Shown in pieces: positions 13,070 through 23,407 of a stretch of DNA of 64,000 nucleotides (positions are counted from its first letter, which is position 1; every line of letters begins with the position of its first letter). The DNA is taken from the NCBI RefSeq assembly GCF_032854445.1, contig NC_088302.1:49632046-49696045 (forward strand), given 5' to 3'. The translations under genes and the position numbers were made by a program. Below the pieces are notes generated by a model. The model did not search any database, was not told the DNA's origin, and saw only the letters and a program-made list of their open reading frames with translations. Origin of the DNA: Liolophura sinensis (Eukaryota > Mollusca > Polyplacophora > Chitonida > Chitonidae).

Positions 13070-13170
13070 CTGTGGAGTTTTACGCTGAATTCAAGAATAT
13101 TTCACTTTATGCAATGACTGGCACCATTATGGTAAAAGGAAACCGGACAGAGCCCAGGGGAAAAATGGGT
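13070..13170 (-). mobile_element. SINE family A, decayed 3' part
   Basis: The plus strand reads gttttacgctgaattcaagaatatttcact...ggcaccattatggtaaaagg, aaaccggacagagccc. This is the reverse of the family A tail and body. It is diverged and truncated. Confidence 0.8.
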
Positions 13171-15353
13171 AAACTGGATAAAATTTGATAGAAAACTTAA
13201 AGCATCAGTAATAAAATTAAAGGTTAAAGGCTCATGATTAGGAATTATTTCACTTGACCAGGTTTAATTATGCAGAGGTGCAGATGAAACATAAAAATAG
13301 CAACACTAGAAAAACAACCAAACTGCTGTTTGTTAGCCCCTATGTCTGTTCAAGAGAAGGGTGGGGTGATTGATGTACAAAAAGATAATGTACACATAGT
13401 TGCATTTTTGCTCCTGATGAGAAGAGCTGAACAAAATGAAAAGGACTAGTGATTTGGAGCCACACCAGGATTTGACTGTGTTGTTATGGCAGTGGCGGCA
13501 TGCTGAATGACGGCATGTTATGAGTGATGAGGATCCTGCACTTGGTTGACATGACCTACATGTAGTGCAAGGTCATAAAATTAAACTCCCTAAGGGGAGA
13601 TAACTGAGACGTGGCATAACGTAAGCCAAAAACGGTGAGTTAGAATCATCATGTTGTATTTTTAGGGCAGATCCAAGTTCTAGTAGGGATACAGTTTAGC
13701 TTTTGAAGACTGTAACATGAGAAACGGCAAAGCTATTTGGAGGATTGCCCAGCCCATTTGGATTATATAGATGTATGTGTATTTGCTGATCCTTCGACTG
13801 GGACTTTTGTTTTTTGTTTAGTTGTTTCAGTGCCCTCTTTACAGTGAAGCATACATGCAGGAAATGTAGGTCAAATAAATTTATCTTCATTGTATTATTG
13901 ATTATTGTGCACACAAGCGTGTATATAGTTTTTTGGCGTATAACACTTTATAGATCAATTATTTCGTGAAATCATTGTTTCCTTTTTATGTTCTTTTATC
14001 TGTTTTAGACACCCAATTAATTGGGATATTGAATACAATTACCATTAAACACAGAGTGGTAAATATCTGTGACTTTGAAGATGCATATCATCCATATATC
14101 CACTTTTACCAGAGTCCATGATTGTCAGGTTATCACTGTGTGGTGCTAATCTGGCTTACATTGAAGAAGGATATAAATTATAAATATTAGTCTAATGTAC
14201 ATTTGCACTTTGTTATTGTTTCATCCCTAGTGATTTTTGCCTCCAGCTTGGAGAATAGACTAACAAATGGGTATATATTCTGATAGTAGAAGGACTGTCT
14301 GCATGTTCAATTACATAGTTAATTTAGACTGCATTGATCTAAAATGACACATACATAGTACTCAATGCATTTTTATTTGTTCCTGTATTGATTTTTATTA
14401 AAGCAGGTGCAGTTCCATCGGTACGTTGGTACCAGTGGAATTGGTTATATGGTGAGATCGTAGATGTGTGCTTCATGCCAGGGTCACATTTGTTGCAAGT
14501 TTTGGGGCACAATCTCACTATGTCTTACCCATGTTTGTGCTAAATAGCTCTCAGGATGGACTCCATAATGGTGTCTTCAAAAGTCCGGTTGAAAGATTAT
14601 TGAATATTGATGACTGGGCTGTCTCATTTGTTCCAATCTGCTGGGCGTCAGGAAGGAAGCTTGGATAAGCTTACAAATTACCGTAGCAAAGATGGTTGGC
14701 TGTGGAAGGGCCTCACGACTAAGATGTTAATCCACATATCTTGGGAGCGTTTAGTAATTAAGGTAATGACGACGTATACACGGTGTATTGATCCCTGTGA
14801 GGGAGAACGCAACTGAAGACGATAGAAGCTTTAGCAGACAGCAAATTGCTGGGCGACGAGTCCCTAGTGTTTTGCTGTGGAAATCAATCGAACTGAACGA
14901 TCAAGAGATCACCATTCCACAGAGCCAAGGATACCGGCCCTGTTTATCGTAGTGAAAGCTCGGGATTAAACACAACAAAGTCATGTCTCCGTTTACATTA
15001 GTGATTTCAATAAAATCTTTTGTGCTTGGTCATTTTTCTCCAATCTAGGCCCCAGCCATCTAGCAGGTATTCTCTGTTTTATTTGCATTTTCTGGGATCT
15101 GACAAACAAGAAAAGCACGGGACATCCACAAGCCCTCAAGTAGGGATTAGCAAAGAGCCTTTTAGTATAGCATCGCCAGAACTGCCCTTTTCAATTCTTT
15201 AGTGATTAACAAAATATGTGGCAAGTACTTGCTGGAAACTGGTCATTCTTACGTACAGAAACATTGATTAAGTGGAAGAATTGCTCTTATATACTTATAT
15301 ACTCTTATATACAAAGATGGATTTTGGTGGAAGCCATCTTTATGTACCAGTGA
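13171..15353. other. No supported gene; CpG-richer patch at 14700-15010
   Basis: Two overlapping plus-strand frames (14468-14668 and 14607-14816) are not convincing. The 14700-15010 stretch has clearly more CG dinucleotides than its surroundings (gacgacgtatacacgg, gggcgacgagtc) and could be a conserved or regulatory segment. I cannot assign it. Confidence 0.3.
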
Positions 15354-15535
15354 TCAGCGGAGGTGTATCAGCGTGAAAATCTCAGCTAAGTCTTTCAGTT
15401 CACCATTTCCTATCATTCTGTAGTTTTTGGTCAAATTGGCATCGTTTGATTTTCCTGCTTCCAGCTCAGTGTGTTCAAGGCTTTCAGGCAAAAGAAGATA
15501 GATGTGACCTTCACATTCCAGCATCTCCAAGTACT
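15354..15535 (-). CDS. Candidate terminal coding exon, unrecognised protein
   Basis: On the minus strand an excellent splice acceptor (ttcctttccttgctttttctttcag) is followed by 59 open codons and a TGA. The exon starts with two bases completing a codon (phase 1). The peptide begins YLEMLECEGHIYLLLPESLE and ends ELKDLAEIFTLIHLR. It looks like a folded, leucine-rich soluble C-terminus, not random translation. No family is recognised. The opposite strand also has an open frame here with a weaker acceptor, so strand choice rests on the minus-strand pyrimidine tract. A preceding exon has not been identified with confidence: the segment near 16.9 kb has the wrong phase. Confidence 0.33.
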
Positions 15536-15660
15536 CTGAAAGAAAAAGCAAGGAAAGGAACATTCAAAAATATTTGTTTATATGTGGTAAAATTAGAATA
15601 TAATACGATTTGGATACCCTTTGGAATCCTTTATGAAAACCAATTATCCTAAATTGTGTA

Positions 15661-15661
<1 letters not shown>

Positions 15662-15723
<62 letters not shown>

Positions 15724-15728
15724 TATAT
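15662..15728. repeat. (TA)n microsatellite
   Basis: About 29 TA units are uninterrupted to about 15716, then degrade into aaaatatatataa. Confidence 0.95.
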
Positions 15729-16040
15729 AATCTTTTGAGCATGGCTGCACTGTGATGATTTACAGATCAAATTCGAGTTTTGTCAGTTTTTTTTTAACAA
15801 AACAACTGTGTTTGGACTGACACTTTTCTGGTTTTTTTCCAAACCAATACAGCAATACCATATTGAATTGAAACTTAATTGGTACTTAACTTCATCATGA
15901 CAAGTTACAAATCAGGTTTGAATTTTATACTGGTTCTATTATCAGTATGTATTGTATGTATATACATATATTGTTAAGTACATCATATTTACTAATTTTT
16001 TAGCCATATGATGATAACAGGTCATTATGTGTGTACATAT

Positions 16041-16200
16041 GCTACATCTTCCTCGCCACAAAAGTAGTAGGCCGAAGACACCAGATGTGACACGCCACCA
16101 TGTCACATTATGATGACACCATACTAACCAGTAACCTCTCAGTGCTGAGCGGCAAGTGAGCCAGCAGCAAGGTCAGTTGATAAAGTCTGTATCATGACTT
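16041..16200 (-). mobile_element. Decayed SINE-like repeat fragment
   Basis: Words such as ggccgaagacacc, gtcacattatgatgacacc, aaccagtaacc and gtgctgagcggcaagtgag follow the order of a dispersed element that I recall from molluscan genomes. Its tRNA-like head would lie to the right and is not intact here. Family assignment is from memory. Confidence 0.4.
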
Positions 16201-16867
16201 ATGAACATATACTGTAGTGCAAGTTTATGTGAAAGCTAATTGAACTTCCCATTGAATCTTGTCGTGAATAAAATGCCCCCTTCCCCAACCCACCAACCCA
16301 AAAAACAGAAGGACCATTGTTTTGTGACTATAAAGAACCAGTGACATTTTTTAATAATGCTTCAACATGATCAGGATCATCCAACAAAATCATGAAAACC
16401 ACATTTTGAATAAGCACAAAATGACCTTTTAGATCATATGTACTTTATTAAAAGTTGGTCGGTGAATTGAAGGGCATAAGATTGATCTCTGTATACATGT
16501 GGTCTCTCAGATTTGAAGATTTGCTACTTACAATACAAAAATATCACAACAAACATATGTGACATGTACACATGTAATGACAGTAGTCAGCAAGGGGATT
16601 TATATCAGTTACTGATGCCTTGTTAACTGTGACCAGATGGTTAAGAGACTTGTCAATTAGATTCTGTAGTTTACCAGGAAAGGGCACAGTGGTTATAGCT
16701 CATGGCTGTGAAACCCACTGCTGTGTTTGTCTTCTACACATACATTTAACTGTTAGCTCTGGCCAAGCTGATTATTCTTTAATATGACCTATACAGACCA
16801 CAAATGAAATGGCTTATAGGTAAGGGGTGAGGGTTTGTAATTAACCAGGTGTCAAGCTGATGTATAC

Positions 16868-17010
16868 CTACTCTAGATGCTGCCATTCTTTTTTGGCGTC
16901 TGTATTGTTTTGCAGAGCAGAAAGCTTGAGTTGCACAGCACTTCTCTTCTCTAACACTCTCCTGACTCTGTGGTGCACATTAAGAGTCCATTTGTGCTTT
17001 CCAAGGACAC
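16868..17010 (-). CDS. Possible internal exon, weak
   Basis: The minus strand stays open through KHKWTLNVHHRVRRVLEKRS and AVQLKLSALQNNTDAKKEWQ. This is a charged, helix-like peptide. A possible acceptor (ccttctgtgatgacag) and a possible donor (aga|gtaggt) bound it, but both are mediocre. Its end phase does not fit the exon at 15354-15535. It is listed only because its composition is protein-like and it sits between two better minus-strand candidates. Confidence 0.15.
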
Positions 17011-17106
17011 TGGAGATGCTGTCATCACAGAAGGTGATTTTCAGGATGAGAAGCTGTTTTCTCATTAAATTCATTCAGTCTTAGAGGGTGTTCCATTCAC
17101 ATGGCC

Positions 17107-17387
17107 TTAAGTGTGATTTAAATGTGGCCCATGGACTTGATCTGGCATGGTCACGTGTTGACAGTGTTTGAGGAGATCAGGCAGATCAGGCAGAGGCTTG
17201 CTAAGTGCTGCCTCCACCAGTATCTCAGTGCAGGGTGTAAATGCTTTAGACATGCTCCAACAGCATAAAGCCTTTTCACTTGAGGCAGGGTCAAGTTTCT
17301 GGATCTTGTGTTGGTGGAAGATGGTTGAATTTGTTTGGAGTGGCTCAAAGCTAAAGTAATTTATAATCTTGATGCCCTGCAAGAATT
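17107..17387 (-). CDS. Candidate terminal exon, unrecognised protein
   Basis: A strong minus-strand acceptor (accaatttcttcccccacacag) leads into 92 open codons and a TAA. The peptide includes FLQGIKIINYFSFEPLQTNS and, later, CTEILVEAALSKPLPDLPDLL. Start phase is 1. No family is recognised. A palindromic X-box lies about 220 bp upstream on this strand (17608-17625). Because an acceptor precedes the open frame, this would be a 3' rather than a first exon, unless transcription starts just upstream. Confidence 0.25.
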
Positions 17388-17607
17388 CTGTGTGGGGGAA
17401 GAAATTGGTTTCACACATATACATTTACATGCCCTTATATACTTATAAACTTGGACTGATGTCACATAAATTACATTTACATTTATTGATCTATTTTCCT
17501 AATTATATATCATATTCATATCATTTATACTTTCATCCAGCGTATTTTTAGTATGTAGTAGATCCACATACCCATTTTTCCATAATCTTAGGTACATGTA
17601 TGTGTCT

Positions 17608-17625
17608 CGGTTACCATGGTAACCG
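17608..17625. promoter_or_regulatory. Perfect palindromic X-box (RFX-type site)
   Basis: cggttaccatggtaaccg is its own reverse complement over 18 bp. It contains GTTACCATGGTAAC, which fits the symmetric RFX transcription-factor consensus (GTNRCC-NN-GGYAAC). In animals such sites often lie close upstream of ciliary genes. Which neighbouring gene it would serve is unknown: minus-strand candidates lie at 17.4 kb and a plus-strand exon at 18.05 kb. Confidence 0.5.
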
Positions 17626-18049
17626 TGAAAGCCCTGCATCATAATAATTGACATTGTTCCTTTTTTGCCACATGCTCTGGTGTCTGTTTAGTGGCTCCTA
17701 GAACCAGCATCCTGATAAATGAGTAGTAGACTAAAAACAAATGTTACTGATTAATACAGTTGTAGCTCCCTCAAATGCATTTGACAAAAAAAAAACAATT
17801 ACGGTACTGTTGCATTCTATATTGTCCAAGAAAAAAGTGCAAGACATTTCTATCCAATGTTTTACAGTCTTCCTGAAAAAAAGAATTTAAGACTGTACCA
17901 AAAATATTAGCAATGAGAATTAATAACGGTGTACTGAGGTCAACAGATGGTCAGACTGATATTCAAATAAAGATTGCATTGCTTTCTGTGTTATTACTTG
18001 ATTGATGTCATTATAAGCTGTTGATCTAAGTTTTGTTTGCTTTGTATAG

Positions 18050-18228
18050 TGAAAGAAGTTACACAGAAAGATATGCTACATTGGAAAGAAGATCTGTTTT
18101 GCCAAGATAAAATCATCATGTGCAACAGTGCAGAACTGTTGTATTCTCATCTGGCCAAAGCGTTAAGCTACTTTGTTCTTAATTATGACCACCAAATGTT
18201 TTTGGAAGCACTGAGGTTCCAGACTTGA
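18050..18228 (+). CDS. Candidate terminal exon, unrecognised protein
   Basis: After a T-rich acceptor (gttttgtttgctttgtatag) the frame is open for 58 codons to TGA, starting in phase 1. The peptide contains KEVTQKDMLHWKEDLFCQDK and AELLYSHLAKALSYFVLNYD. It is charged and amphipathic like a real protein. No ATG lies in frame nearby, consistent with an internal or terminal exon. No homology is recognised. Confidence 0.27.
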
Positions 18229-18701
18229 ATTCTGCTCTTGCTGGTTAGACTGTGTCTGTAAGTCAGAAGGTTAACGACGTAGCTTGTCAAAGGTCGTGGT
18301 TAATTTTCTTTGGGAATTCTGATGCCTTTCACTAGTATACATGTACCTGAAGGCATGCCCTCATCAAGTGAAAAGTTGGCACGAAACTCCAGTCAGATAA
18401 AATAAACACTTCTCATGCAAGATTGCTGTAAATTGTGAAATCACTATTCATGTGTAAAGTATTGCAGATGGCGCCCAAAACCTTTACACGTAAAATTTCT
18501 GCCATTGGTAACTTCTTGACTCACACATGAAACAGTTGACCTGACTAACATAATCACATATAAGCACTGGGAATAGACATGAATTTACTTGTAAGACAGC
18601 TGCTATGGGTAACTATTTTACACGTAACAATACTGCATGCATTTTAGTAACATGTTAATCATTAACTCTTTTCAGATTGTTTCTGCCGTTGGTTCGAGCT
18701 A

Positions 18702-19606
18702 GCATCACACATAAGATCACTGTTGTAGGCTGTACCGATCATTACACATAAGATCACTGTTGTAGGCTGTACCGATCATCACACATACATGTAAGATCAC
18801 TGTTGTAGGCTGTACCGATCATCACACATAAGATCACTGTTGTAGGCTGTACCGATCATCACACATAAGATCACTGTTGTAGGCTGTACCGATCATCACA
18901 CATGATCACTGTTGTAGGCTGTACCGATCATCACACATAAGATCACTGTTGTAGGCTGTACCGATCATCACACATAAGATCACTGTTGTAGGCTGTACCG
19001 ATCATCACACATTAGATCACTGTTGTAGGCTGTACCAATCATCACACATATGATCACTGTTGTAGGCTGTACCGATCATCACACATAAGATCACTGTTGT
19101 AGGCTGTACCAATCATCACACATAAGATCACTGTTGTAGGCTGTACCGATCATCACACATAAGATCACTGTTGTAGGCTGTACCGATCATCACACATTAG
19201 ATCACTGTTGTAGGCTGTACCAATCATCACACATATGATCACTGTTGTAGGCTGTACCGATCATCACACATAAGATCACTGTTGTAGGCTGTACCAATCA
19301 TCACACATAAGATCACTGTTGTAGGCTGTACCGATCATCACACATAAGATCACTGTTGTAGGCTGTACCGCTCATCACACATAAGATCACTGTTGTAGGC
19401 TGTACCGATCATCACACATATGATCACTGTTGTAGGCTGTACCGATCATCACACATAAGATCATTGTTGTAGGCTGTACCGATCATCACACATAAAATCA
19501 CTGTTGTAGGCTGTACCGATCATCACACATAAGATCACTGTTGTAGGCTGTACCGATCATCACACATATGATCACTGTTGTAGGCTGTACCGATCATCAC
19601 ACATAA
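18702..19606. repeat. 37-bp minisatellite, 24 copies
   Basis: The unit is aagatcactgttgtaggctg followed by taccgatcatcacacat, 37 bp, in 24 nearly identical head-to-tail copies. Variants at fixed sites (cgatc/caatc/cgctc; aag/tatg/ttag at the unit start) fall in a repeating order. Copies 9-13 and 14-18 carry the same variant series, giving a 185-bp higher-order unit. No open frame of note: the period is not a multiple of three and stops are frequent. Confidence 0.95.
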
Positions 19607-20468
19607 ATTAGTCGCCATAAGTTAAAGGTAAACAAATAAAATAGGAACAGAAGGAACATCTTCACTCCTATAAGATTGTTGAGTACATGTTTTCAAATTA
19701 ATGCAAATAAAGTCATTTTACTTTATTTATTTCCTCCATACGCTTGGTACGCTATTGGTAACTTCTACACATCTGTTTCCACATAACGAGTATTACCACT
19801 GATGATATCTTCACACGAAAAATATAATCCAGCTGTTAGATCTCTGAGGGAAAAGCTTTGCCCAGTGGAATTAATACTTCACACCTGAGGCAATTATTTT
19901 TTAGCTTCCATAAAATCAGAAGCTCTGATCGAATTGGATCTTCCCTCTGCCCCAGCAGGAGATGTAATTAATGTGTACGCTGTTGGCAATGAGCACCAGC
20001 ATCCAGCCCATAATATGAAGGGCTGAGTGACCAAATGATTTTATAATATCTATCTTTGATGTGCATTATCTTAAAACCAGGAAGGATGCTGATAACATCT
20101 TTATCAACACACTGGGATAATTGGGTTCAAATCTGCGTGTGCTCCACAGGTAGTAATAGGGTCAGTCATGAGTTCAAATGAATTTCTTTTGAAGCATGTG
20201 AAGAACAGGAATGTAAAAAGCCTAGCTGTTACAAGTGTTTGGTTAAACAGTGTGAGATGGACGCTAATGAGCTTAAACTTCAGCCAGAGAGGTGGTCACG
20301 TTGTAGAATTTCTGAAGGTGTCCACGTATACCTGTATACTTTATATTCATATGTCTGAACATCAGTCTAGGATTGTGGAGATTGTAGGGGCGTCTAGGGG
20401 GTAATTTATTACTGTCGAGGTCATCATTAACACAACACTATCAGAAAAAATAGGATTTGCCGGTAGGG

Positions 20469-20499
<31 letters not shown>

Positions 20500-20898
20500 T
20501 TCCGCTATTAATGATTGCCTGAACACAAAAAAGGTTCTCAAACAGGTTAAAGAATTGGGTTATTGAGTACTGAATTTTTTTTTCTCTAAGTTTATTGGTA
20601 ATTGTAGAACGAGGAAGTGGGCAGAGCAAGTCTCAGTTTTCTTCAGAAAGAATTCCTCCTAGGTTTATTGAGCCGAAGAAATAGTCATAGTTCCTAGGAT
20701 CACAGACTATCAAGCTCATATTGCTATCATCTTGTTTGGTCCTTAGCGATTCAAACTAGACTACATTTTTATTGTAATTTATCAGTTTATTGATATCTTT
20801 TAGTCTGTAGTACACAATACATAATATTTCTGGCACCTATTGATTTGAATGATGAATTATGCTGCCAGATTCTAAAATGCTATTGCCTATTGTTATTA
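19607..20898. other. Non-coding stretch with a poly-T tract
   Basis: The 78-aa plus-strand frame at 20168-20404 lacks splice support and motifs. There is a T30 run at 20470-20499. No other structure was seen. Confidence 0.4.
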
Positions 20899-22390
20899 CA
20901 TTAAAATCAGTGATTCTGTTATATCAGAGTATTCACATGCAGTGTTTTGGCGAGACTATTAAAATCAGTGTTTTTATGATATCAGAGTGTTCACAGTGTT
21001 TCTGGGAAATCAGTCCCTTGCAGTGTTTCGGGGAGAGTATTAAAATCAGTGTTTTTATGATATCAGAGTGTTCACAGTGTTTCTGGGAAATCAGTCCCTT
21101 GCAGTGTTTCAGCCAGAATATTAAAATCAGTGTTTTTATGATATCAGAGTGTTCACAGTGTTTCTGGGAAATCTATCCCTTGCAGTGTTTTGGCCAGATT
21201 ATTAAAATCAGTGTTTTTATGATATCAGAGTGTCCACATGCAGTGTTTCTGGGAAATCAGTCCCTTGCAGTGTTTCAGCGAGATTATTAAAATCAGGGTT
21301 TTTATGATATCAGAGTGTTCACATGCAGTGTTTCAGGGAAATCAGTCCCTTTCAGCGTTTTGGATAGTTTATTAAAATCAGTGTTTTTATGATATCAGAG
21401 TGTTGACAGTGTTTTTATGATATCAGAGTGTTCACATGCAGTGCTTCAGGGAAATCAGTCCCTTGCAGTGTTTCGGCGAGATTATTAAAATCAATGTTTT
21501 TATGATATCAGAGTGTCCACATGCAGTGTTTCTGGGAAATCAGTCCCTTGCAGTGTTTCGGCGAGATTATTAAAATCAATGTTTTTATGATATCAGAGTG
21601 TCCACATGCAGTGTTTCTGGGAAATCAGTCCCTTGCAGTGTTTCGGCGAGATTATTAAAATCAATGTTTTTATGATATCAGAGTGTCCACATGCAGTGTT
21701 TCTGGGAAATCAGTCCCTTGCAGTGTTTTGGCCAGATTATTAAAATCAATGTTTTTATGATATCAGAGTGTCCACATGCAGTGTTTCTGGGAAATCAGTC
21801 CCTTGCAGTGTTTCGGCGAGATTATTAAAATCAGTGTTTTTATGATACCAGAGTGTCCACATCCAGTTTTTCTGGGAAATCAGACCATTGCAGTGTTTCA
21901 GCCAGATTATTAAAATCAGTGTTTTTATGATATCAGAGTGTCCACACCCAGTGTTTCTGGGAAATCAGTCCCTTGCAGTGTTTTGGCCAGATTATTAAAA
22001 TCAGTGTTTTTATGATATCAGAGTGTCCACATGCAGTGTTTCTGGGAAATCAGTCCCTTGCAGTGTTTCGGCGAGATTATTAAAATCAGTGTTTTTATGA
22101 TATCAGAGTGTCCACATCCAGTTTTTCTGGGAAATCAGACCATTGCAGTGTTTCAGCCAGATTATTAAAATCAGTGTTTTTATGATATCAGAGTGTCCAC
22201 ACCCAGTGTTTCTGGGAAATCAGTCCCTTGCAGTGTTTTGGCCAGATTATTAAAATCAGTGTTTTTATGATATCAGAGTGTACACATGCAGTGTTTCAGG
22301 GAAATCAGTCTCTTGCAGCGTTTCGGTGAGACTATTGAAATCAGTGCTTTGTGGTTTCAGAATGTTCACAGTGTTTCTCAAATCAGTCCC
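20899..22390. repeat. 85-bp minisatellite array
   Basis: The unit is tattaaaatcagtgttttta, tgatatcagagtgtccacat, gcagtgtttctgggaaatca, gtcccttgcagtgtttcggc, gagat (85 bp; exact spacing is visible at 21481, 21566 and 21651). There are about 17 copies. Units alternate between cggcgag and ggccag before the joint. The 143-aa plus-strand frame at 20859-21290 is this repeat translated and is not called as a gene. Confidence 0.95.
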
Positions 22391-22683
22391 ACCGGCCCAA
22401 ATAGCATAATTGGTAGAGTGACACTAAGACCTTAAAAGTGGAAGTTGCAACTTCCTTGCTTGTCATTTCAGCACGACTGGTTGACCCGTATCAATATAAT
22501 GACTCAGGTGAGGTGGCTTACTTGTAAGTAGTCTCAGTGAAACAGCACTAGATAAAAGAGCGATAGAAATCCAACCTACAACAAGGAGGCACATTACATG
22601 CACTCTAAGGACTCCTTTGTTGTCATATGACTGAAAAACTGTTAAGTACGATGTTAAACCCCAAGCACTCGCTCATTCACTCA
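22391..22683 (+). mobile_element. SINE family B inserted in the 85-bp array
   Basis: The head accggcccaaatagcataat, tggtagagtgac resembles a tRNA-like A-box region. The tail is gttaaaccccaagcactcgc, tcattcactcactc. It is flanked by a 14-bp target duplication with one mismatch: ctcaaatcagtccc at 22377-22390 and ctcaaatcaatccc at 22684-22697. The array sequence resumes directly afterwards. It is non-coding and about 293 bp long. Confidence 0.85.
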
Positions 22684-22864
22684 CTCAAATCAATCCCTTG
22701 CAGTGAACTTTCGGCCAAGCTATTAAAATGAGTGTTTCTGTGATTATATATCGGAATGTTCACAAACAGTGTTTTTGTGAAACCAGTTGCATACAGTGTT
22801 TCAGCCAGACTGTTAAAATCAGCATTTCATGACACACTGTTTCTGGAATATCAGTCCCTTGTAA
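22684..22864. repeat. Continuation of the 85-bp array, decayed
   Basis: After the SINE, two diverged units continue (aatcccttgcagtg, ctattaaaatgagtgtttct, cagtgtttcagccagactgt). They end near ggaatatcagtcccttgt. The right edge is more eroded than the centre, as is usual for tandem arrays. Confidence 0.85.
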
Positions 22865-23277
22865 CCTCTGCTAGGATTGCCCTTTACATACATCCCCAGG
22901 TATTCACTGTCATTGGCCAGTTTGGATGGGTTTTCTGGTACTGAGGTAGCTATGTCATATAGCAACTATTAGAGGGCGGATCATGCCACCAGAAGCCATT
23001 TCCATATTCCCCAGGAGGCAGAAATGTGTGCGTTCATCCCCTGTCTGCTAATTCACAGATGTCCGTAGTTTTGTCTGGTAAATAACGCAGCGATTAGGCC
23101 AGATGTTTTGTGGAGCTAATAGACCATACTGTTCTGGGCATGGTCAGAGAAGAGCTACATAGAGAGATTAGCTATCACTACAGGGATCACATATTAATAT
23201 GGAACCAATGTTCACTTGTTCAGTGTGGAAGATAAATGCTGGCAGCTTGCCTTAACGATTTTTATTTCTATTCCCAG

Positions 23278-23407
23278 GACAGATTATATCAGTGGTAATA
23301 CAAAAGCCGGCTCTCGTAAACGGCCTTCTAACTCAACCAGGAGCCTAAGTCAAATTCCTCGCCTGCGTCATGGTGGCTATCTTCTGGTAGAGGAGATGGA
23401 CTTCTGA
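23278..23407 (+). CDS. Candidate terminal exon, basic Ser/Arg-rich tail
   Basis: A very good acceptor (cgatttttatttctattcccag) is followed by one base and 42 open codons, then TGA. The peptide runs TDYISGNTKAGSRKRPSNST, RSLSQIPRLRHGG, YLLVEEMDF. It is basic and Ser-rich with a hydrophobic/acidic end, like a C-terminal cytoplasmic tail. No family is recognised and no partner exon is proven. The plus-strand exon candidate at 18050 ends in its own stop, so it would belong to another transcript. Confidence 0.3.

Noticed and set aside
15446-15652. Plus-strand exon opposite the minus-strand candidate
   Set aside because: Also open and with a possible acceptor (cctgcttccag), but its donor is weak and the minus-strand pyrimidine tract is much better.
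18702-19606. CRISPR-like array
   Set aside because: The 37-bp unit has no variable spacers; copies are contiguous. This is a eukaryotic minisatellite.
20859-21290. 143-aa frame
   Set aside because: Translation of the 85-bp array; the frame drifts because 85 is not a multiple of three and soon stops.
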